DNA of 64,000 nt, from assembly GCF_008369195.1 (NCBI RefSeq), contig NZ_VOBC01000001.1:992001-1056000 (forward strand). The letters are read 5' to 3'. A program made the position numbers and the translations under genes. This DNA comes from Sporosarcina sp. ANT_H38. GTDB taxonomy: Bacteria; Bacillota; Bacilli; Bacillales_A; Planococcaceae. Each line of letters opens with the position of its first letter. The first letter of the stretch is position 1. Under the pieces are notes generated by a model. That model made no database searches. It saw only the letters and a list, made by a program, of their open reading frames with translations, and was not told the origin of the DNA. Below, piece after piece: positions 58,628 to 64,000 of the stretch.

Positions 58628-59512
58628 ATGATCAATCAATTACGTAAAATTTATTCTTCACTTCTTGTATATTCAGAGGGAAGTGATAACTTAGACCGTA
58701 CATATAAGTGGTTTGTGACGGATGAAAATGAGATTATTGGTATCAATGAAGAAGAATTAACATCCAAAGATTTATCGTTATTAGCTACTTTTTTATTGCC
58801 ATATAATACAAATTTACCAATACCTACCGATGAAGAACGAAAATGGAGAAATGCTATTCATTCGACTGAATCAAGTGCTAACTTTGAAATTAATAATCCT
58901 TATCGATTTATCTACTTTTCAATTAAAAAAAATCAAATTGACCCTATAATGTTTAAAGATGCCATTCATGAGCTTTTTGCAAATCAAGTACCTATTCTCT
59001 GGGGAAATGGGCATGAAGGTATTATTATAGAAGAACAGACAATATATGAAGATAGTATCTCATTTGAAGAGATAAAAGACATATTCATGAGTGATTTATC
59101 TGTGAAAATCAACTTCTTTATTGGATCTTATAAGGAAGGTTTGGAGGACATCTCTCAGTATTATCACTCCTTAACAAATGCGGCTAAGAAAGTATTTATA
59201 TATACGAATAAGACTGTAGTAACTTATATTGATGCTGTGCCTTATTTACTCATTAGTGAAACAGAACCTGACGTACGTTCCGATATTGGTAAAACTATTT
59301 TACAAGAATACATTAATGATGAAGAAACATTAAAAACAATAGAAACGTTTCTTCAATGCAATTTAAATATATCGGAGACTGCAAAAGTACTGCATATGCA
59401 CCGCAATAGCCTACAATATCGCTTGGATCGTTTTTTTGAAAAGACGGGAATAGATGTCCGCCAATTTCATCATGCAATGACAGTTTATCTAGCACTTTTA
59501 GCAAGAAAGTAA
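58628..59512 (+). CDS. PucR/CdaR-type transcriptional regulator
   Basis: 294 residues. The C-terminus has the PucR-type helix-turn-helix (HTH_30): 'TIETFLQCNLNISETAKVLHMHRNSLQYRLDRF' near 237-270. The N-terminal two-thirds has no recognisable ligand domain. ATG 58628 is preferred over TTG 58625; AGAGGTG lies upstream. The gene sits 145 bases before msmX in the same orientation, an arrangement seen in other Bacillales, and may regulate it. The effector is unknown. Confidence 0.82.
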   Translation: MINQLRKIYSSLLVYSEGSDNLDRTYKWFVTDENEIIGINEEELTSKDLSLLATFLLPYNTNLPIPTDEERKWRNAIHSTESSANFEINNPYRFIYFSIKKNQIDPIMFKDAIHELFANQVPILWGNGHEGIIIEEQTIYEDSISFEEIKDIFMSDLSVKINFFIGSYKEGLEDISQYYHSLTNAAKKVFIYTNKTVVTYIDAVPYLLISETEPDVRSDIGKTILQEYINDEETLKTIETFLQCNLNISETAKVLHMHRNSLQYRLDRFFEKTGIDVRQFHHAMTVYLALLARK

Positions 59513-59625
59513 CTCTATTTTTTGGAAACTAAATTCATAGTAAATGTGCACGAACACTATCCAGATCTTTGTGCATATTCACCATTACTAGAATAGTATA
59601 AATAATGTATGCTATTAGTAGTTAA

Positions 59626-59639
59626 TGAAAGCACTTACA
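59626..59639 (+). promoter_or_regulatory. cre-like (CcpA) site before msmX
   Basis: TGAAAGCACTTACA fits cre at 13 of 14 positions and lies 18 bases before the ATG at 59658. Catabolite control of the shared ATPase would switch all dependent importers together. Confidence 0.68.
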
Positions 59640-59657
59640 TACTTTGGAGGGAATATA

Positions 59658-60755
59658 ATGGCAGACTTGAAATTGGTAAATATAAGAAAAGTATATGACA
59701 AAGATGTAGTTTCCGTTAAAGATTTTAGTTTGGAAATTAGAGATAAAGAGTTTTTAGTATTAGTTGGTCCATCTGGTTGCGGAAAATCAACAACACTTAG
59801 AATGATTGCAGGTTTGGAAGAAATTTCAGGGGGCGATCTTTTCATCGGGGGAAAAAGAGTGAACGACGTCCCACCAAAAGATCGTGACATCGCAATGGTT
59901 TTCCAAAACTATGCACTGTATCCCCATATGGATGTTTACAATAATATGGCATTTGGTTTGAAGCTTCGTAAATTTAAAAAAGACGAAATAAAAAAACGTG
60001 TTGATAATGCCGCTAAGATTTTGGGACTTGAGGACCTCTTAACTCGAAAACCTAAGGCCCTCTCAGGTGGACAGCGTCAGCGTGTTGCTTTAGGACGTGC
60101 TATTGTCCGAGATGCTGAAGTATTCTTAATGGATGAGCCATTATCTAACTTAGATGCTAAGTTACGTGTACAAATGCGTGCGGAGATTCAAAAGTTACAC
60201 AGACGCCTGCAAACAACAACAGTTTATGTAACCCACGATCAGACTGAAGCAATGACAATGGCAACACGGCTTGTTGTAATGAAAGATGGACTCATCCAGC
60301 AAGTAGGAGCACCTAAAGAAGTTTATGATGAACCTAATAATGTTTTTGTTGGTGGTTTTATCGGTTCTCCTGCAATGAACTTCTTAAACGGTAAAATTGA
60401 AGGTAATTATTTCGTTATGGATGATATAAAAGTTCTTATTCCTGAGGGTAAGATGAAATATCTTCGTGAGCAAAACTATGTCGGTAAAGATATCATTCTT
60501 GGAATTCGTCCAGAAGATATTCATGATGAACCGGTATTTCTTGATTTTTCTCCTGAAACAAAAATCAGAGCCTCGATTGAAGTTGCTGAATTAATGGGTG
60601 CAGAAATCATTCTTTATTCTAAAGTAAATGACCAAGACTTTGTTGCTCGTGTTGATGCGCGTTTCAACGTTGTGGCTGGCGAAACGATTGACTTAGCATT
60701 CGATCTTAATAAAGCGCACTTTTTCGATAATGAAACAGAATTACGAATTAAATAA
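59658..60755 (+). CDS. msmX: Shared ABC sugar importer ATPase, MsmX/UgpC type
   Basis: CUT1-family ATPase of 365 residues: Walker A '[12 protein letters not shown]' near 37-48, Q-loop '[10 protein letters not shown]' near 80, signature 'LSGGQRQR' near 135, Walker B '[14 protein letters not shown]' near 155, and a C-terminal MalK-type regulatory OB domain ('[13 protein letters not shown]'). The ATG at 59658 with GGAGGG upstream gives the family length; an in-frame ATG at 59625 lies in the cre site. It is the only sugar importer ATPase in the window, while three CUT1 permease pairs lack one. MsmX in B. subtilis is known to energise several importers, including AraNPQ, so it is the expected partner here. 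Confidence 0.93.
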   Translation: MADLKLVNIRKVYDKDVVSVKDFSLEIRDKEFLVLVGPSGCGKSTTLRMIAGLEEISGGDLFIGGKRVNDVPPKDRDIAMVFQNYALYPHMDVYNNMAFGLKLRKFKKDEIKKRVDNAAKILGLEDLLTRKPKALSGGQRQRVALGRAIVRDAEVFLMDEPLSNLDAKLRVQMRAEIQKLHRRLQTTTVYVTHDQTEAMTMATRLVVMKDGLIQQVGAPKEVYDEPNNVFVGGFIGSPAMNFLNGKIEGNYFVMDDIKVLIPEGKMKYLREQNYVGKDIILGIRPEDIHDEPVFLDFSPETKIRASIEVAELMGAEIILYSKVNDQDFVARVDARFNVVAGETIDLAFDLNKAHFFDNETELRIK

Positions 60756-60766
60756 GATTATATAGT

Positions 60767-60805
60767 AAAGCCGCTAAGGGAATTTATTTTCCTTTAGCGG
60801 TTTTC
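60767..60805 (+). terminator. Terminator after msmX
   Basis: CCGCTAAGGGAA pairs with TTCCTTTAGCGG (one G-U) and is followed by TTTTC. Confidence 0.87.
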
Positions 60806-60968
60806 TATATGGATTCTTTTGGGATGAAAGCGTTTGGCGAACAGGTGCTGACTTAATTATGTGATTTACAATTCTTATGAGTGTCAGAGGTCTTTAACTG
60901 TGCTTAAAAACTAAAATACTTGGACAAACTGAATGATCAAGATATGAAAAGGGAGAGGAGGTATAGCA

Positions 60969-61121
60969 ATGAATGAGAAGAAGTCTCCACACCAGGAAAT
61001 GACCGAAAAAAACAATGGATTGTCTTCGGCACAAGAAGTACTGTATCAGGAAGAATACAAAAAAGCAGATAATGTAGTAAAAAAAGCAGATAAAGATAGT
61101 GATAATAACAAAAAAGGCTGA
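60969..61121 (+). CDS. Small hydrophilic protein, 50 residues, unknown
   Basis: A 50-residue Lys/Asp/Asn/Glu-rich frame starting at 60969 behind a strong GGGAGAGGAGG site and followed 70 bases later by a terminator. No TM segment or known motif; the C-terminal half repeats 'KKADNVVKKADKD'. The ribosome binding site and separate terminator support a real gene. Function unknown. Confidence 0.55.
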   Translation: MNEKKSPHQEMTEKNNGLSSAQEVLYQEEYKKADNVVKKADKDSDNNKKG

Positions 61122-61190
61122 ATTAGTCAGATAGAACATACCGAGAAATAAGCAAACTCTTCTTAGTAATAACATAATCTAATTGAAATT

Positions 61191-61221
61191 AAACGGTTGC
61201 ATATAGAATGCAACCGTTTTT
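61191..61221 (+). terminator. Terminator after small ORF
   Basis: AAACGGTTGCAT pairs with ATGCAACCGTTTTT around a short loop. Confidence 0.82.
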
Positions 61222-61396
61222 GGTATTGAGAAATATTTTTTCTAAGTTGAATTTTAGTGATTTTCCTTAGTTTTAAGGTTTTTTTGATTTACTAATATGT
61301 CATCGATAATGTTTTGGCCGACAGATGATACCAAAAGAAAACCTTTCATTAAACTTTCGCTATATGTCAATTTAACATCATAAATACAGACATTAT

Positions 61397-62215
61397 TTAG
61401 TATTGGTGATTATAAAACTCATCGATTGGAACAAATAATCCTACTTTCCCATGCGTTTCATGATCTAATGTAGCGAAAACAATGCCAATTACTAGCCCCT
61501 TACTATTTAGTACGGGGCTACCGCTATTTCCCCTATAAACCGGTGCTTTCATCATAACGACAGGTACATCCCAATCGCTGAGTTGGATATAATCAATAAT
61601 CGTCCCTTCATTTGCAATACCCTTAAAACTTAAAGGATTACCTATAAAGTTAATCGCTTCATTATCTACAAAAGTCGTTTTTTTACTGAGTTCTAAATAG
61701 GGTAGGTCTTTGCCATTTACTTTTAATACAGCGAGGTCTACTGAAGGATATGAATGCACAACGTCTGCCGTAAAACGCCCTTCGTCTGGGAAAAAGATAT
61801 TAACAGTGTCGCTTCCCTCGACAACATGATAGTTTGTTAGAATGGTTCCGTCACTCGAAATAGAGAAACCAGTGCCTTTACTATCAGCTGTCTGAATAAC
61901 AACAACGGATTTTTTATAGTCAGCAATGTTTTCTTGCTTCGATAATTTTGAGGAAGTTTTTAAGAATTCAATGGCTGGGATTGAATAAACTTCAAAAATA
62001 ACTGCAAATGTATTGAATACCATCACAATGGAGATAAGCCAAAATAGCCATTTTGGAAATGGACGTTTCGTTTTATGTTTTGTTTTTTCTTGCGCCTCTA
62101 TAAAAAGAGCCTCCCGATGTGCTTCTAATACCAGTTCCTGCAATTCTTCATCATCAAGTTCAGCATTTAAATCTATGTCTTTCAAATTAGGCGGTTGTTT
62201 TTCATTCGAATCCAT
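61397..62215 (-). CDS. Membrane-anchored trypsin-like serine protease (S1C-like), no PDZ domain
   Basis: 272 residues. An acidic cytosolic N-terminus (about 1-50) and one TM helix (about 55-80) are followed by an extracellular trypsin-like domain with catalytic His in 'TNYHVVEG', Asp in 'YPSVDLAVLK' and Ser in 'YRGNSGSPVLN'. It resembles HtrA-type proteases but ends after the protease domain without PDZ. Such proteins in Bacillales act in surface protein quality control or signalling; the substrate is unknown. Transcribed divergently from the secreted repeat protein gene. Confidence 0.82.
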   Translation of the reverse strand: MDSNEKQPPNLKDIDLNAELDDEELQELVLEAHREALFIEAQEKTKHKTKRPFPKWLFWLISIVMVFNTFAVIFEVYSIPAIEFLKTSSKLSKQENIADYKKSVVVIQTADSKGTGFSISSDGTILTNYHVVEGSDTVNIFFPDEGRFTADVVHSYPSVDLAVLKVNGKDLPYLELSKKTTFVDNEAINFIGNPLSFKGIANEGTIIDYIQLSDWDVPVVMMKAPVYRGNSGSPVLNSKGLVIGIVFATLDHETHGKVGLFVPIDEFYNHQY

Positions 62216-62304
62216 GCAATCACATCCTAACTTTTAAATACATAACGTTATAGTTCATTATAACAAAGGAGAGTAAACAAAGATTTCTAAATTTAACCCG
62301 TAAT

Positions 62305-62327
62305 AATCAGTTAGACACCAACTGATT
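62305..62327. other. Hairpin in divergent intergenic region
   Basis: AATCAGTT and AACTGATT form an 8-bp inverted repeat with a 7-base spacer between the divergent protease and secreted-protein genes. It could be a regulator binding site. Nothing else is recognised in 62216-62464. Confidence 0.4.
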
Positions 62328-62464
62328 GAAGAATACTAGATTTCTTTGTCATTATTATTTTGTAAGGACATATAATGAACAGTCCAAAGATTTTAAATGC
62401 AAGAATGAATATTGTTCGTGCGTCTTCTTATTAAACAATTATATATTTTAAAGGGGAATGAGCT

Positions 62465-63553
62465 ATGAGTAGGAAAAAGCAAAGGATGTTCGTCGTTGCT
62501 ATTGCGTTGGCACTCGGACTTGGTGGAGTAATGCCTTCTTATACATCCGCTGCGGTGGGAGAAATTGAATCACATGTTCAAATTGGACAGATTGTTAAAG
62601 GCACAGTCGTAGAAAATTGGAACAACGAAATCATCATTAAGAGTGATGAAGGTAAACGTTATCATGTCGGATTGCATACATTTAGCGAGGAACAAATTCA
62701 GGCGATGAATATTTCAATCGGGGCTTCGGTACAAATCGAAGGAGAAATACTTGAAAGTTTTGCAGATTTTTATGACTTTGCCTATTTCGTGAAAAATCTG
62801 CCACCTGGAGTAACAGTGGATGAAATCAAAAAGCTAGAAGTTCTTTACAATAAAGCAATGGCTTTAGAAAAGGAGGAATTATGGGAGGAATCCGGAGAGA
62901 TATGGATGAAAATTAATCAAATAACGAATCCCCATTATCTTGCTAATTGGGAGCCTGAATCATTTGATGTTTATATAAGTATGTTTGAGTATAAGTTTAC
63001 AACTGATGACCTGTTACGGTTGGAAGAACTTTATAATCAATGGATTTCACTTTCTAAAAGTGGAGAGGAGAAAGAATCTGGCGCGAAGATAGATCAGTTT
63101 TATGAAATAGTTAATAAATATTATGTAGAACCTACATTTGATGAGTATATTGTAGATGTAGGCATTACTATTTCCAAAGTGGATTATCCGGTGATTAAAA
63201 AATTATATGAGGCTGCTCGCCAGGCTAATATCGATGGTGACGAGCAACTCGAGATGGATAAATGGCAGGCATTTGATTTTGCAATGCGGCCGTATTATCG
63301 AGCCGCCTATCCAATGCCAATATTTGAAGAACAAATGGCTTATTATGATTTTGAAGTAACAAAGGAAGACCTTTCTAAACTACGAAAAATTTATAAGGGC
63401 ATTATTAATTTAGAACAAAAGGGTAAATATGAGCAAGTAGATAGTCAATGGGAGTCTTTTTACAGCATTTTAGAGCCGTATTTCGCACTGAATGTAAGTA
63501 TCCCATTGCGTGCTTCACAAGTAATAACAAGGGGTAAGACTTTTCAAGGATAA
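62465..63553 (+). CDS. Secreted protein with four degenerate helical repeats, unknown
   Basis: 362 residues. Signal peptide about 1-30 ('GLGGVMPSYTSAAVGE'). Residues about 35-110 form a small beta-rich domain ('GQIVKGTVVENWNNEIIIKSDEG', 'VQIEGEI'). Then four helical units of about 65 residues recur, each opening with a 'VTxDEIKKLExLYNKA'-like helix: 'VTVDEIKKLEVLYNKAM', 'FTTDDLLRLEELYNQW', 'ISKVDYPVIKKLYEAA', 'VTKEDLSKLRKIYKGI'. No Cys anchor or LPXTG. I do not recognise the family. GGGGAATG lies upstream of the ATG. A clean terminator follows. Confidence 0.7.
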   Translation: MSRKKQRMFVVAIALALGLGGVMPSYTSAAVGEIESHVQIGQIVKGTVVENWNNEIIIKSDEGKRYHVGLHTFSEEQIQAMNISIGASVQIEGEILESFADFYDFAYFVKNLPPGVTVDEIKKLEVLYNKAMALEKEELWEESGEIWMKINQITNPHYLANWEPESFDVYISMFEYKFTTDDLLRLEELYNQWISLSKSGEEKESGAKIDQFYEIVNKYYVEPTFDEYIVDVGITISKVDYPVIKKLYEAARQANIDGDEQLEMDKWQAFDFAMRPYYRAAYPMPIFEEQMAYYDFEVTKEDLSKLRKIYKGIINLEQKGKYEQVDSQWESFYSILEPYFALNVSIPLRASQVITRGKTFQG

Positions 63554-63563
63554 AGCTTATGTT

Positions 63564-63595
63564 AAAATGCCTATCGTTTCGGTAGGCATTTTTGT
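63564..63595 (+). terminator. Terminator after secreted repeat protein
   Basis: AAAATGCCTA pairs with TAGGCATTTT (stem ATGCCTA/TAGGCAT) around TCGTTTCGG, followed by T's. Confidence 0.82.
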
Positions 63596-63687
63596 GTTGG
63601 ATTAATTATTGCTGCACCTTGCGGGCGATAATTTGAATATAATGTGACGATTAAGACCATATTGATAAGTAAAATTACATTTTTCAT
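63571..63687 (-). CDS. Possible 38-residue hydrophobic peptide
   Basis: On the minus strand a frame starts 'MKNVILLINMVLIVTLYSN' (one hydrophobic helix) with AAAGGTG about 11 bases upstream. It ends inside the neighbouring terminator. Only the hydrophobic segment and weak ribosome binding site support it. Confidence 0.25.
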   Translation of the reverse strand: MKNVILLINMVLIVTLYSNYRPQGAAIINPTQKCLPKR

Positions 63688-63783
63688 CGCGTTATAAACA
63701 CCTTTAAGAAATTCTCTTAAAATGCATTATCGCTTACAATAATAGTCTGTTTTCACTATAAGCAGTATTCATAGGGGGCCTCC

Positions 63784-64000
63784 ATGAAAAGTATAGTCAG
63801 GGTAACCAATGTAGAAATAACCAATTTAAAAAACGTGAAAAAGGGTGAGTTTCATACAAACTCAACTTTCAACACGTTAGAAAAAGCTGATGTAATAGGA
63901 TTCTATGGTCAAAATGGTTCTGGAAAAACAGCTGCTGTGGAAGCGTTCAATCTGCTGAAAACATTATTATCAGCCAATAATGACGCTCCACTACCTAAGA
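63784..64000 (+). CDS. AAA-type ATPase, 5' part only
   Basis: The frame opens at 63784 behind AGGGGGCC and is open to the window end (72 codons seen). It contains the Walker A motif 'GFYGQNGSGKTAAVEAF' near residues 42-58, in the arrangement of AAA_15/21-type ATPases (RecF/OLD-like), several of which act in phage defence or abortive infection. Nothing further can be seen. It is unrelated to the sugar cluster. Confidence 0.7.
   Translation, partial: MKSIVRVTNVEITNLKNVKKGEFHTNSTFNTLEKADVIGFYGQNGSGKTAAVEAFNLLKTLLSANNDAPLPK

Overview
The window is AT-rich with strong GGAGG-type ribosome binding sites, TTG/GTG/ATG starts, AraR-like and CcpA (cre)-like operators, a YesM/YesN-type two-component pair and a single MsmX-type ATPase shared by several ABC permease pairs. 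This points to a low-GC Gram-positive of the order Bacillales; I cannot name the genus with confidence. No rRNA, tRNA or CRISPR was seen.

Layout. (1) 1-7.1 kb: 3' part of a LacI-type repressor, then a hexosamine/tagatose block: agaS-like isomerase/deaminase, tagatose-bisphosphate aldolase, tagatose-6-P kinase, nagA-type deacetylase and an alpha-phosphohexomutase. (2) 7.1-8.0 kb: decayed remnants of pgi and of a GH4 alpha-galactosidase. (3) 8.0-21.8 kb: aldo/keto reductase and Gfo/Idh/MocA oxidoreductase (minus strand), a YesN/YesM two-component system, a lipoprotein plus two-permease ABC importer, a GH2 beta-galactosidase, a TIM-barrel isomerase and a second Gfo/Idh/MocA oxidoreductase. (4) 21.9-23.5 kb: decay zone with remnants of a sugar isomerase, a YjfF-like permease and a regulator. 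(5) 23.6-28.4 kb: araD-araB-araA and an AAC(3)-fold acetyltransferase behind paired AraR-like operators. (6) 28.5-44.3 kb: membrane-anchored GH43, then a large composite transport operon (about 970-residue binding protein with N-terminal extension, two permease pairs, NHL/TPR/Yip1-like membrane protein, DUF5696-like protein, second binding lipoprotein) ending in an intracellular GH43 arabinanase. (7) 44.4-55.9 kb: araR and an arabinan operon: two GH51 arabinofuranosidases, a GH127/146-type beta-L-arabinofuranosidase, an AraM-Ig-GH43 fusion and a surface-anchored endo-arabinanase. (8) 55.9-58.3 kb: GH4 pseudogene, DUF6171-like zinc-binding protein, intact GH4 enzyme. (9) 58.6-64 kb: PucR/CdaR-type regulator, msmX, a small ORF, an S1C protease, a secreted repeat protein and the start of an AAA-type ATPase.

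How it works together (inference from families and context): surface-anchored GH43 enzymes cut arabinan outside the cell. The composite transporter imports arabino-oligosaccharides using MsmX as ATPase. Intracellular GH43, GH51 and GH127/146 enzymes release L-arabinose, which AraA-AraB-AraD convert to D-xylulose-5-phosphate. AraR-like operators recur in front of araD, the transport operon, araR, abfA and the surface GH43, and cre-like sites precede the transport genes and msmX. The left part handles beta-galactosides and amino-sugar/tagatose-phosphate metabolism.

Most notable for follow-up: the composite transport operon, the AraM-Ig-GH43 fusion, and a dispersed leader element found upstream of agaS, abfA and the GH4 gene.
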